In this document: positions 38,282-51,882 of the stretch, piece by piece | How positions within the stretch are numbered: the stretch's first letter is position 1 | Layout of the letters: each line of letters begins with the position of its first letter | NCBI RefSeq assembly: GCF_949987515.2 | Contig: NW_027192651.1 | Span: 3,100,001-3,164,000, forward strand | Direction of reading: 5' to 3' | Source: Delphinus delphis | Taxonomy: Eukaryota > Chordata > Mammalia > Artiodactyla > Delphinidae | Length of the DNA stretch: 64,000 bases | The notes under the pieces: generated by a model | Seen by the model: only the letters and a program-made list of their open reading frames with translations | Databases searched by the model: none | Told to the model about the DNA's origin: nothing | Made by a program: the position numbers and the translations under genes

Positions 38282-39860
38282 TTGGCCAAAAAGGGCGTAT
38301 GCGTTTTTTCCTGAATATATTCAGGAAAAAACGCATACGCCCTTTTTGGCCAACCAAGCAAGCTTGCAAAGGAAATCTGCACTACAATGAAGTCTCACTT
38401 CCCCCCGGTCAAAAGGGCCATCTGAAAAAAGTGTAAAATCCAGAAAGGCAGGACAGGCCATGGAGAACTGGGAGCCTTGTTATGCTGAAGGGCGGGATGT
38501 AAATTGCCAACAAACGCTCGGGAGAAGTGTATGGTGTTTCCTGAAACATCTAAAAAACAAAGCAACAGAGCCTAGGGCACTTCCACTTATGGTCCTATAG
38601 CTTAGGGAATTTAAAATCAAAAAGACACAGCCACCCCAAAGTTTCGAACGGCTCTGTTTACAAGAACCTCGTTTACAGTACAAGTTCAACATCGCAGAAA
38701 GTGAAAAATGGATAAAAAAGTTGTGGTATTTACTTACAAAGCAATATCACTCAGCAATGAAATCTGTGTCATCAGGCCCTTAGCAGCACAATGAGTGGAT
38801 TCAGGTATGATGATTCTAACTGAAATAAGTCACACAGAAAAAGAAACATCATAAGATATCAGTAATACACGGAATGTAAACTTGGCTACACAGGAACTGA
38901 ATTACAGAACAGAACAGGGTCTCAAATTTAGAAAACCAACCTATGCTTGCTTAAGGGTAAAGGTGAGTTGGGGTGCTGCATGAAACCAGAGATTGAAATG
39001 AGCACAGATAAAGTTCCTTAAGCCAAATATGGAATAGACAAGAGCTACTCCTTGCTCAACGAAATGGACTCAACACCGCATATTAAACGCCTAAGAATGT
39101 ACCTGACTAGTAAGTATCTTAAAACCTATGGATTGCTATGTCTCCGAAAGAGAATCAAGCATGTGTACAGGGGCATAAACGCAGCAGTGATAGGATTGGA
39201 GAGGTTCGGTGAGCAAATGAAGACCCTTTGAAGTCATATTGCATGGTACCCATTCCACGGGTTTCAAATACACAGGTTTAAGGTATTCTTCCTTCAGCTA
39301 AAAGATGCATGTGGAACCCAAGTATGATCAACTATGTGAACGGGAGACGTGTTCAAATATATCTCAGTTTTCCTCCCCTGGTACTCGGGTGCAACATTCC
39401 AGACGCTTTACTAACACTCTCCCCACTTGGAGAGTCAGCGCCTTTAACCTCCTGTTTGGCCCAGTTTGCAATTTCTGCGGAAGATGAACAGGAATAGCGA
39501 GAACCAATGAGAGACTAGCTGGAGGTGTCTGGACGGGCAAATTTAACTCTCATTTCCCACAAGGAAGAGGAAATAACCAAAGGCTCAGCGTGCAGTACCA
39601 GAACCAAATTAGGGCCTGAAGCCATCCTGCGGTGTTGCGGCCAGGTCACAAGAAAGCGAGTTGAAGAAAGGAGCTCAGGGGCACTGTAATTCACAAACCT
39701 GCAGAGTTATAAATGACAGCTATCGTCCAAAAATAGACTGAAGTAAGGCTGCCAAGAAGACTTGAAAGCGGGGCAGAATTGCAGGAAACCGATTTCAGGA
39801 GGTAGACTGGAATTGCATTGAAAGCATAGGAAAAGAGGCAGAACGTCCACAATGATGCAC
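38282..39860 (+). repeat. Satellite monomer, 1,579 bp
   Basis: The palindrome is perfect. Private markers tgctgaagggcgg, gggaatttaaaatc and tttcgaacgg recur in the deleted monomer at 42.6 kb, linking the two. Downstream, the aaaagatgcatg and aactatgtg markers recur at 52.9 kb and, in part, at 45.0 kb. Confidence 0.92.
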
Positions 39861-41438
39861 TTGGCCAAAAAGGGCGTATGCGTTTTTTCCTGAATATATT
39901 CAGGAAAAAACGCATACGCCCTTTTTGGCCAACCAAGCAAGCTTGCAAAGGAAATCTGCACTACAATGAAGTCTCACTTCCCCCCAGTCAAAAGGGCCAT
40001 CTGAAAAAAGTGTAAAATCCAGAAAGGCAGGACAGGCCATGGAGAACTGGGAGCCTTGTTATGCTGATGGGCGGGATGTAAATTGCCAACAACCACTCGG
40101 GAGAAGTGTATGGTGTTTCCTGAAACATCTAAAAAAAAAAGCAACAGAACCTAGGGCACTTCCACTTATGGTCCTATAGCTTAGGGAAATTAAAATCAAA
40201 AAGACACAGCCACCCCAAAGTTTGGAACGGCTCTGTTTACAAGAACCTCGTTTACAGTACAAGTTCAACATCGCAGAAAGTGAAAAATGGATAAAGAACT
40301 TGTGGTACTTACGTACAATGCAGTATCACTCAGCAATGAAATCTATGTCATCAGGCCCGTAGCAGCATAATGAGTGGATTCAGGTACGATGATTCTAACT
40401 GAAATAAGTCACACAGAAAAAGAAACATCATAAGATATCACTAATACACGGAATGTAAACTTGGCTACACAGGAACTGAATTACAGAACAGAACAGGGTC
40501 TCAAATTTAGAAAACCAACTTATGCTTGCTTAAGGGTAAAGGTGAGTTGGGGTGCTGCATAAAACCAGAGATTGAAATGAGCACAGATAAAGTTCCTTAA
40601 GCCAAATATGGAATAGACAAGAGCTACTCCTTGCTCAACGAAATGGACTCAACACCCCATATTAAATGCCTAAGAATGTACCTGACTAGTAAGTATCTTA
40701 AAACCTATGGATTGCTATGCCTCCAAAAGAGAATAAAGCATGTGTACAGGGGCATAAACGCAGCAGTGATAGGATTGGAGAGGTTCGGTGAGCAAATGAA
40801 GACCCTTTGAAGACATATTGCATGGTACCCATTACACGGGTCTCAACTCTCCAGGTTTAAGGTATTTTTCCTTCAGCTAAAACATGCATGTGGAACCCAA
40901 GTATGATCAACCATGTGAATGGGAGACGTGTTCAAATATGTCTCAGTTTTCGTACCCTGGTCCTCGGGTGCAACATTCCAGACGCTTTACTAACACTCTC
41001 CCCACTTGGAGAGTCAGCGCCTTTAACCTCCTGTTTGGCCCAGTTTGCAATTTCTGCGGAAGATGAACAGGAATAGCGAGAACCAATGAGAGGCTAGCTG
41101 GAGGTGTCTGGACGGGCAAATTTAACTCTCATTTCCCACCAGGAAGAGGAAATAACCAAAGGCTCAGTGTGCCGTGCCGGACCAGATTAGGGCCTGAAGC
41201 CATCCTGCGGTGTTGCGGCCAGCTCAAAAGAAAGCGAGTTGAAGAAAGGAGCTCAGGGGCACTGTAATTCACAAACCTGCAGAGTTATAAATGACAGCTA
41301 TCGTCCAAAAATAGACTGAAGTAAGGCTGCCAAGAGGACTTGAAAGTGGGGCAGAATTGCAGGAAACCGATTTCAGGAGGTAGACTGGAATTGCATTGAA
41401 AGCATAGGAAAAGAGGCAGAACGTCCACAATGATGCAC
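39861..41438 (+). repeat. Satellite monomer, 1,578 bp
   Basis: The palindrome is perfect. The A-run near 40,132-40,141 is extended by a C to A change. The region from about 39.25 to 40.85 kb is close to 44.96-46.56 kb, including the gccaagaagac marker. Confidence 0.92.
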
Positions 41439-43989
41439 TTGGCCAAAAAGGGCGTATGCGTTTTTTCCTGAATATATTCAGGAAAAAACGCATACGCCCT
41501 TTTTGGCCAACCAAGCAAGCTTGCAAAGGAAATCTGCACTACAATGAAGTCTCACTTCCCCCCGGTCAAAAGGGCCATCTGAAAAAAGTGTAAAATCCAG
41601 AAAGGCAGGACAGGCCATGGAGAACTGGGAGCCTTGTTATGCTGATGGGCGGGATGTAAATTGCCAACAACCACTCGGGAGAAGTGTATGGTGTTTCCTG
41701 AAACATCTAAAAAGCAAAGCAACAGAACCTAGTGCACTTCCACTTATGGTCCTATAGCTTAGGGAAATTAAAATCAAAAAGACACAGCCACCCCAAAGTT
41801 TGGGACGCCTCTGTTTACAAGAACCTCTTTACACTACAAGTTCAACATCGCAGAAATTGAAAAATGGATAAAGAAGTTGTGGTATTTACTTACAAAGCAA
41901 TATCACTCAGCAATGAAATCTGTGTCATCAGGCCCTTAGCAGCACAATGAGTGGATTCAGGTATGATGATTCTAACTGAAATAAGTCACACAGAAAAAGA
42001 AACATCATAAGATATCAGTAATACACGGAATGGAAACTTGGCTACACAGGAACTGAATTACAGAACAGAACAGGGTCTCAAATTTAGAAAACCAACTTAT
42101 GCTTGCTTAAGGGGAAAGGTGAGTTGGGGTGCTGCATAAAACCAGAGATTGAGATGAGCACAGATAAAGTTCCTTAAGCCAAATATGGAATAGACAAGAG
42201 CTACTCCTTGCTCAACGAAATGGACTCAACACCCCATATTAAACGCCTAAGAATGTACCTGACTAGTAAGTATCTTAAAACCTATGGATTGCTATGTCTC
42301 CGAAAGAGAATCAAGCATGTGTACAGGGGCATAAACGCAGCAGTGATAGGATTGGACAGGTTCGGTGAGCAAATGAAGACCCTTTGAAGTCATATTGCAT
42401 GGTACCCATTCCACGGGTTTCAACTACCCAGGTTTTAGGTATTCTTCCTCAGCTAAAACATGCATGTGGAACCCAAGTATGATCAACCATGTGAATGGGA
42501 GACGTGTTCAAATATGTCTCAGTTTTCGTACCCTGGTCCTCGGGTGCAACATTCCAGACGCTTTACTAACAGAAAGGCAGGACAGGCCATGGAGAACTGG
42601 GAGCCTTGTTATGCTGAAGGGGGGGATGTAAATTGCCAACAAACACTCATTTGAAGTGTATGGTGTTTCCTGAAACATCTAAAAAACAAAGCAACAGAGC
42701 CTAGGGCACTTCCACTTATGGTCCTATAGCTTAGGGAATTTAAAATCAAAAAGACACAGCCACCCCAAAGTTTCGAACGGCTCTGTTTACAAGAACCTCG
42801 TTTACAGTACAAGTTCAACATCGCAGAAATTGAAAAATGGATAAAGAAGTTGTGGTATTTACTTACAAAGCAATATCACTCAGCAATGAAATCTGTGTCA
42901 TCAGGCCCTTAGCAGCACAATGAGTGGATTCAGGTATGATGATTCTAACTGAAATTAGTCACACAGAAAAAGAAACATCATAAGATATCAGTAATACACG
43001 GAATGTAAACTTGGCTACACAGGAACTGAATTACAGAACAGAACAGGGTCTCAAATTTAGAAAACCAACTTATGCTTGCTTAAGGGGAAAGGTGAGTTGG
43101 GGTGCTGCATAAAACCAGAGATTGAAATGAGCACAGATAAAGTTCCTTAAGCCAAATATGGAATAGACAAGAGCTACTCCTTGCTCAACGAAATGGACTC
43201 AACACCGCATATTAAACGCCTAAGAATGTACCTGACTAGTAAGTATCTTAAAACCTATGGATTGCTATGTCTCCGAAAGAGAATCAAGCATGTGTACAGG
43301 GGCATAAACGCAGCAGTGATAGGATTGGAGAGGTTCGGTGAGCAAATGAAGACCCTTTGAAGTCATATTGTATGGTACCCATTCCACGGGTTTCAAATAC
43401 CCAGGTTTAAGGTATTCTTCCTTCAGCTAAAACATGCATGTGGAACCTAGTGTATGATCAACCATGTGATCGGGAGACGTGTTCAAATATGTCCAGTTTT
43501 CGTACCCTGGTACTCGGGTACAACATTCCAGACGCTTTACTAACACTCTCCCGACTTGGAGAGTCAGTCCCTTTAACCCCCTGTTTGGCCCAGTTTGCAA
43601 TTTCTGCGGAAGATGAACAGGAATAGCGAGAACCAATGAGAGACTAGCTGGAGGTGTCTGGACGGGCAAATTTAACTCTCATTTCCCACCAGGAAGAGGA
43701 ATTAACCAAAGGCTCAGCGTGCCGTGCCGGAACCAGATTAGGGCCTGAAGCCATCCTGCGGTGTTGCGGCCAGCTCACAAGAAAGCGAGTTGAAGAAAGG
43801 AGCTCAGGGGCACTGTAATTCACAAACCTGCAGAGTTATAAATGACAGCTATTGTCCGAAAATAGACTGAAGTAAGGCTGCCAAGAGGACTTGAAAGCGG
43901 GGCAGAATTGCAGGAAACCGATTTCAGGAGGTAGACTGGAATTGCATTGAAAGCATAGGAAAAGAGGCAGAACGTCCACAATGATGCAC
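41439..43989 (+). repeat. Fused monomer pair with internal deletion
   Basis: The palindrome at 41,439-41,510 is perfect. At 42,570/42,571 the text jumps from gctttactaac to agaaaggcagg, which in intact monomers lie about 604 bp further apart. The second monomer of the pair has therefore lost its palindrome and about 500 bp upstream of it. The total is 2,551 bp instead of about 3,158. Confidence 0.92.
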
Positions 43990-45568
43990 TTGGCCAAAAA
44001 GGGCGTATGCATTTTTTCCTGAATATATTCAGGAAAAAACGCATACGCCCTTTTTGGCCAACCAAGCAAGCTTGCAAAGGAAATCTGCACTACAATGAAG
44101 TCTCACTTCCCCCCGGTCAAAAGGGCCATCTGAAAAAAGTGTAAAATCCAGAAAGGCAGGACAGGCCATGGAGAACTGGGAGCCTTGTTATGCTGATGGG
44201 CGGGATGTAAATTACCAACAGACACTCAGGAGAAGTGTATGGTGTTTCCTGAAACATCTAAAAAACAAAGCAACAGAGCCTAGGGCACTGCCACTTATGG
44301 TCCTATAGCTTAGGGAAATTAAAATCAAAAAGACACAGCCACCCCAAAGTTTGGGACGCCTCTGTTTACAAGAACCTCGTTTACAGTACAAGTTCAACAT
44401 CGCAGAAATTGAAAAATGGATAAAGAAGTTGTGGTATTTACTTACAAAGCAATATCACTCAGCAATGAAATCTGTGTCATCAGGCCCTTAGCAGCACAAT
44501 GAGTGGATTCAGGTATGATGATTCTAACTGAAATAAGTCACACAGAAAAAGAAACATCATAAGATATCAGTAATACACGGAATGTAAACCTGGCTAGACA
44601 GGAACTGAATTACAGAACAGAACAGGGTCTCAAATTTAGAAAACCAACTTATGCTTGCTTAAGAGGAAAGGTGAGTTGGGGTGCTGCATAAAACCAGAGA
44701 TTGAAATGAGCACAGATAAAGTTCCTTAAGCCAAATATGGAATAGACAAGAGCTACTCCTTGCTCAACGAAATGGACTCAACACCGCATATTAAACGCCT
44801 AAGAATGTACCTGACTAGTAAGTATCTTAAAACCTATGGATTGCTATGTCTCCGAAAGAGAATCAAGCATGTGTACAGGGGCATAAACGCAGCAGTGATA
44901 GGATTGGAGAGGTTCGGTGAGCAAATGAAGACCCTTTGAAGTCATATTGCATGGTACCCATTCCACGGGTTTCAAATACACAGGTTTAAGGTATTCTTCC
45001 TTCAGCTAAAAGCTGCATGTGGAACCCAAGTATGATCAACTATGTGAACGGGAGACGTGTTCAAATATATCTCAGTTTTCCTACCCTGGTACTCGGGTGC
45101 AACATTCCAGACGCTTTACTAACACTCTCCCCACTTGGAGAGTCAGCGCCTTTAACCTCCTGTTTGGCCCAGTTTGCAATTTCTGCGGAAGATGAACAGG
45201 AATAGCGAGAACCAATGAGAGACTAGCTGGAGGTGTCTGGACGGGCAAATTTAACTCTCATTTCCCACCAGGAAGAGGAAATAACCAAAGGCTCAGCGTG
45301 CCGTACCAGAACCAGATTAGGGCCTGAAGCCATCCTGCGGTGTTGCGGCCAGGTCACAAGAAAGTGAGTTGAAGAAAGGAGCTCAGGGGCACTGTAATTC
45401 AAAAACCTGCAGAGTTATAAATGACAGCTATCGTCCAAAAATAGACTGAAGTAAGGCTGCCAAGAAGACTTGAAAGCGGGGCAGAATTGCAGGAAACCGA
45501 TTTCAGGAGGTAGACTGGAATTGCATTGAAAGCATAGGAAAAGAGGCAGAACGTCCACAATGATGCAC
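43990..45568 (+). repeat. Satellite monomer, 1,579 bp
   Basis: The palindrome has one left-arm CpG lesion (tatgcattt). The upstream tattgtccgaaaat marker relates it to the 30.2 and 36.5 kb monomers. Confidence 0.92.
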
Positions 45569-47147
45569 TTGGCCAAAAAGGGCGTATGCGTTTTTTCCTG
45601 AATATATTCAGGAAAAAACGCATACGCCCTTTTTGGCCAACCAAGCAAGCTTGCAAAGGAAATCTGCACTACAATGAAGTCTCACTTCCCCCCAGTCAAA
45701 AGGGCCATCTGAAAAAAGTGTAAAATCCAGAAAGGCAGGACAGGCCATGGAGAACTGGGAGCCTTGTTATGCTGATGGGCGGGATGTAAATTGCCAACAA
45801 CCACTCGGGAGAAGTGTATGGTGTTTCCTGAAACATCTAAAAAACAAAGCAACAGAACCTAGGGCACTTCCACTTATGGTCCTATAGCTTAGGGAAATTA
45901 AAATCAAAAAGACACAGCCACCCCAAAGTTTGGAACGGCTCTGTTTACAAGAACCTCGTTTACAGTACAAGTTCAACATCGCAGAAAGTGAAAAATGGAT
46001 AAAGAACTTGTGGTACTTACGTACAATGCAGTATCACTCAGCAATGAAATCTATGTCATCAGGCCCGTAGCAGCATAATGAGTGGATTCAGGTACGATGA
46101 TTCTAACTGAAATAAGTCACACAGAAAAAGAAACATCATAAGATATCACTAATACACGGAATGTAAACTTGGCTACACAGGAACTGAATTACAGAACAGA
46201 ACAGGGTCTCAAATTTAGAAAACCAACTTATGCTTGCTTAAGGGTAAAGGTGAGTTGGGGTGCTGCATAAAACCAGAGATTGAAATGAGCACAGATAAAG
46301 TTCCTTAAGCCAAATATGGAATAGACAAGAGCTACTCCTTGCTCAACGAAATGGACTCAACACCCCATATTAAATGCCTAAGAATGTACCTGACTAGTAA
46401 GTATCTTAAAACCTATGGATTGCTATGCCTCCAAAAGAGAATAAAGCATGTGTACAGGGGCATAAACGCAGCAGTGATAGGATTGGAGAGGTTCGGTGAG
46501 CAAATGAAGACCCTTTGAAGACATATTGCATGGTACCCATTACACGGGTCTCAACTCTCCAGGTTTAAGGTATTCTTCCTTCAGCTAAAACATGCATGTG
46601 GAACCCAGAGTATGATCAACCATGTGAACGGGAGACGTGTTCAAATATATCTCAGTTTTCCTCCCCTGGTCCTCGGGTGCAACATTCCAGACGCTTTACT
46701 AACACACTCCCCACTTGGAAAGTCAGCGCCTTTAACCTCCTGTTTGGCCCAGTTTGCAATTTCTGTGGAAGATGAACAGGAATAGCGAGAACCAATGAGA
46801 GGCTAGCTGGAGGTGTCTGGACGGGCAAATTTAACTCTCATTTCCCAACAGGAAGAGGAAATAACCAAAGGCTCAGTGTGCCGTGCCGGACCAGATTAGG
46901 GCCTGAAGCCATCCTGCAGTGTTGCGGCCAGCTCAAAAGAAAGCGAGTTGAAGAAAGGAGCTCAGGGGCACTGTAATTCACAAACCTGCAGAGTTATAAA
47001 TGACAGCTATCGTCCAAAAATAGACTGAAGTAAGGCTGCCAAGAGGACTTGAAAGCGGGGCAGAATTGCAGGAAACCGATTTCAGGAGGTAGACTGGAAT
47101 TGCATTGAAAGCATAGGAAAAGAGGCAGAACGTCCACAATGATGCAC
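45569..47147 (+). repeat. Satellite monomer, 1,579 bp
   Basis: The palindrome is perfect. The older-looking variant block lies near 46,010-46,090. This is the relative of the 39,861 monomer. Confidence 0.92.
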
Positions 47148-48724
47148 TTGGCCAAAAAGGGCATATGCGTTTTTTCCTGAATATATTCAGGAAAAAACGC
47201 ATACGCCCTTTTTGGCCAACCAAGCAAGCTTGCAAAGGAAATCTGCACTACAATGAAGTCTCACTTCCCCCCGGTCAAAAGGGCCATCTGAAAAAAGTGT
47301 AAAATCCAGAAAGGCAACAGGCCATTGAGAACTGGGAGCCTTGTTATGCTGATGGGCGGGATGTAAATTGCCAACAGACACTTGGGAGAAGTGAATGGTG
47401 TTTCCTGAAACATCTAAAAAACAAAGCAACAGAGCCTAGGGCACTTCCACTTAAGGTCCTATAGCTTAGGGAAATTAAAATCAAAAAGACACAGCCACCC
47501 CAAAGTTTGGAATGGCTCTGTTGACAAGAACCTCGTTTACAGTACAAGTTCAACATCGCAGAAAGTGAAAAATGGATAAAGAAGTTGTGGTATTCACTTA
47601 CAAAGCAATATCACTCAGCAATGAAATCTGTGTCATCAGGCCCATAGCAGCATAATGAGTGGATTCATGTACGATGATTCTAACTGAAATAAGTCACACA
47701 GAAAAAGAAACATCATAAGATATCAGTAATACACGGAATGGAAACTTGGCTACACAGGAACTGAATTACAGAACAGAACAGGGTCTCAAATTTAGAAAAC
47801 CAACTTATGCTTGCTTAAGGGGAAAGGTGAGTTGGGGTGCTGCATAAAACCAGAGATTGAAATGAGCACAGATAAAGTTCCTTAAGCCAAATATGGAATA
47901 AACAAGAGCTACTCCTTGCTCAACGAAATGGACTCAAAACCCCATTTAAACGCCTAAGAATGTACCTGACTAGTAAGTATCTTAAAACCTATGGATTGCT
48001 ATGCCTCCAAAAGAGAATAAAGCATGTGTACAGGGGCATAAACGCAGCAGTGATAGGATTGGAGAGGTTCGGTGAGCAAATGAAGACCCTTTGAAGTCAT
48101 ATTGCATGGTACCCATTACACGGGTCTCAACTCTCCAGGTTTAAGGTATTCTTCCTTCAGCTAAAACATGCATGTGGAACCCAGAGTATGATCAACCATG
48201 TGAATGGGAGACGTGTTCAAATATGTCTCAGTTTTCCTCCCCTGGTACTCGGGTGCAACATTCCAGACGCTTTACTAACACTCTCCCCACTTGGAGAGTC
48301 AGCGCCTTTAACCTCCTGTTTGGCCCAGTTTGCAATTTCTGCGGGAGATGAACAGGAATAGCGAGAACCAATGAGAGGCTAGCTGGAGGTGTCTGGACGG
48401 GCAAATTTAACTCTCATTTCCCACCAGGAAGAGGAATTAACCAAAGGCTCAGCATGCCGGGCAGGAACCAGATTAGGGCCTGAAGCCATCCTGCGGTGTT
48501 GCGGCCAGGTCACAAGAAAGCGAGTTGAAGAAAGGAGCTCAGGGGCACTGCAATTGACAAACGAGCAGAGTTATAAATGACAGCTATCGTCCAAAAATAG
48601 ACTGAAGTAAGGCTGCCAAGAGGACTTGAAAGCGGGGCAGAATTGCAGGAAACCAATTTCAGGAGGTAGACTGGAATTGCATTGAAAGCATAGGAAAAGA
48701 GGCAGAACGTCCACAATGATGCAC
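47148..48724 (+). repeat. Satellite monomer, 1,577 bp
   Basis: The palindrome has the gcatatg lesion. A short deletion near 47,316 (ggcaacaggcc for ggcaggacaggcc) helps make this the shortest full monomer. Near 47,590-47,680 it mixes the two variant blocks: attcacttacaaag, then cccatagcagcataatgag. Confidence 0.92.
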
Positions 48725-50304
48725 TTGGCCAAAAAGGGCGTATGCGTTTTTTCCTGAATATATTCAGGAAAAAACGCATACGCCCTTTTTGGCCAACCAA
48801 GCAAGCTTGCAAAGGAAATCTGCACTACAATGAAGTCTCACTTCCCCCCGGTCAAAAGGGCCATCTGAAAAAAGTGTAAAATCCAGAAAGGCAGGACAGG
48901 CCATGGAGAACTGGGAGCCTTGTTATGCTGAAGGGCGGGATGTAAATTGCCAACAGACACTTGGGAGAAGTGTATGGTGTTTCCTGAAACATCTAAAAAA
49001 CAAAGCAACAGAGCCTAGGGCACTTCCACTTACGGACCTATAGCTTAGGGAAATTAAAATCAAAAAGACACAGCCACCCCAATGTTTGGGACGCCTCTGT
49101 TTATAAAAACCTCATTTACAGTACAAGTTCAATATCGCAGAAATTGAAAAATGGATAAAGAAGTTGTGGTATTCACTTACAAAGCAATATCACTCAGCAA
49201 TGAAATCTATGTCATCAGGCCCTTAGCAGCACAATGAGTGGTTTCAGGTATGATGATTCTAACTGAAATAAGTCACACAGAAAAAGAAACATCATAAGAT
49301 ATCAGTAATACACGGAATGGAAACTTGGCTACACAGGAACTGAATTACAGAACAGAACAGGGTCTCAAATTTAGAAAACCAACTTATGCTTGCTTAAGGG
49401 TAAAGGTGACTTGGGGTGCTGCATAAAACCAGAGATTGAAATGAGCACAGATAAAGTTCCTTAAGCCAAATATGCAATAGACAAGTGCTACTCCTTGCTC
49501 AACGAAATGGACTCAACACCGCATATTAAACGCCTAAGAATGTACCTGACTAGTAAGTATCTTAAAACCTATGGATTGCTATGTCTCCGAAGGAGAATCA
49601 AGCATCTGTACAGGGGCATAAACGCAGCAGTGATAGGATTGGAGAGGTTCGGTGAGCAAATGAAGGCCCTTTGAAGTCATATTGCATGGTACCCATTACA
49701 CGGGTTTCAACTACCCAGGTTTTAGGTATTCTTCCTTCAGCTAAAACATGCATGTGGAACCTAGAGTATGATCAACCATGTGATCGGGAGACGTGTTCAA
49801 ATATGTCTCAGTTTTCTTCCCCTGGTACTCGGGTGCCACATTCCAGACGCTTTACTAACACTCTCCCCACTTGGAGAGTCAGCGCCTTAAACCTCCTGTT
49901 TGGCACAGTTTGCAATTTCTGCGGAAGATGAACAGGAATAGCGAGAACCAATGAGAGGCTAGCTGGAGGTGTCTGGATGGGCAAATTTAACTCTCATTTC
50001 CCACCAGGAAGAGGAAATAACCAAAGGCTCAGCGTGCCGTACCGGAACCAGATTAGGGCCTGAAGCCATCCTGCGGTGTTGCGGCCAGCTCAAAAGAAAG
50101 CGAGTTGAAGAAAGGAGCTCAGGGGCACTGTAATTCACAAACCTGCAGAGTTATAAATGACAGCTATCGTCCAAAAATATACTGAAGTAAGGCTGCCAAG
50201 AGGACTTGAAAGCGGAGCAGAATTGCAGGAACCCGATTTCAGGAGGTAGACTGGAATTGCATTGAAAGCATAGGAAAAGAGGCAGAACGTCCACAATGAT
50301 GCAC
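48725..50304 (+). repeat. Satellite monomer, 1,580 bp
   Basis: The palindrome is perfect. Just upstream, 48,550-48,570 has several clustered changes (caattgacaaacgagcag) not seen in other copies. Confidence 0.92.
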
Positions 50305-51882
50305 TTGGCCAAAAAGGGCGTATGCGTTTTTTCCTGAATATATTCAGGAAAAAACGCATACGCCCTTTTTGGCCAACCAAGCAAGCTTGCAAAGGAAATC
50401 TGCACTACAATGAAGTCTCACTGCCCCCCGGTCAAAAGGGCCATCTGAAAAAAGTGTAAAATCCAGAAAGGCAGGACAGGCCATGGAGAACTGGGAGCCT
50501 TGTTATGCTGATGGGCGGGATGTAAATTGCCAACAACCACTCGGGAGAAGTGTATGGTGTTTCCTGAAACATCTAAAAAACAAAGCAACAGAGCCTAGTA
50601 CACTTCCACTTATGGTCCTATAGCTTAGGGAAATTAAAATCAAAAAGACACAGCCACCCCAAAGTTTGGAACGGCTCTGTTTACAAGAACCTCATTTACA
50701 GTACAAGTTCAACATCGCAGAAAGTGAAAAATGGATAAAGAAGTTGTGGTATTTACTTACAAAGCAATATCACTCAGCAATGAAATCTGTGTCATCAGGC
50801 CCTTAGCAGCACAATGAGTGGATTCAGGTATGATGATTCTAACTGAAATAAGTCACACAGAAAAAGAAACATCATAAGATATCAGTAATACACGGAATGG
50901 AACTTGGCTACACAGGAACTGAATTACAGAACAGAACAGGGTCTCAAATTTAGAAAACCAACTTATGCTTGCTTAAGGGGAAAGGTGAGTTGGGGTGCTG
51001 CATAAAACCAGAGATTGAAATGAGCACAGATAAAGTTCCTTAAGCCAAATATGGAATAGACAAGAGCTACTCCTTGCTCAACGAAATGGACTCAACACCC
51101 CATATTAAACGCCTAAGAATGTACCTGACTAGTAAGTATCTTAAAACCTATGGATTGCTATGTCTCCGAAAGAGAATCAAGCATGTGTACAGGGGCATAA
51201 ACGCAGCAGTGATAGGATTGGAGAGGTTCGTGAGCAAATGAAGACCCTTTGAAGTCATATTGCATGGTACCCATTCCACAGGTTTCAACTACCCAGGTTT
51301 AAGGTATTCTTCCTTCATCTAAAACATGCATGTGGAACCTAGAGTATGATCAACCATGTGATCGGGAGACGTGTTCAAATATGTCTCAGTTTTCGTACCC
51401 TGGTACTCGGGTGCAACATTCCAGACGCTTTACTAACACTCTCCCGACTTGGAGAGTCAGTCCCTTTAACCACCTGTTTGGCCCAGTTTGCAATTTCTGT
51501 GGAAGATGAACAGGAATAGCGAGAACCAATGAAAGACTAGCTGGAGGTGTCTGGATGGGCAAATTTAACTCTCATTTCCCACCAGGAAGAGGAATTAACC
51601 AAAGGCTCAGCGTGCCATGCCGGAACCACATTAGGGCCTGAAGCCATCCTGCGGTGTTGCGGCCAGCTCACAAGAAAGCGAGTTGAAGAAAGGAGCTCAG
51701 GGGCACTGTAATTCACAAACCTGCAGAGTTATAAATGACAGCTATCGTCCAAAAATAGACTGAAGTAAGGCTGCCAAGAGGACTTGAAAGCGGGGCAGAA
51801 TTGCAGGAAACCGATTTCAGGAGGTAGACAGGAATTGCATTTCAAGCATAGGAAAAGAGGCAGAAGGTCCACAGTGATGCAC
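50305..51882 (+). repeat. Satellite monomer, 1,578 bp
   Basis: The palindrome is perfect. It lacks one base near 50,900 (cacggaatggaacttgg) and one near 51,230 (gaggttcgtgagc). Confidence 0.92.
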
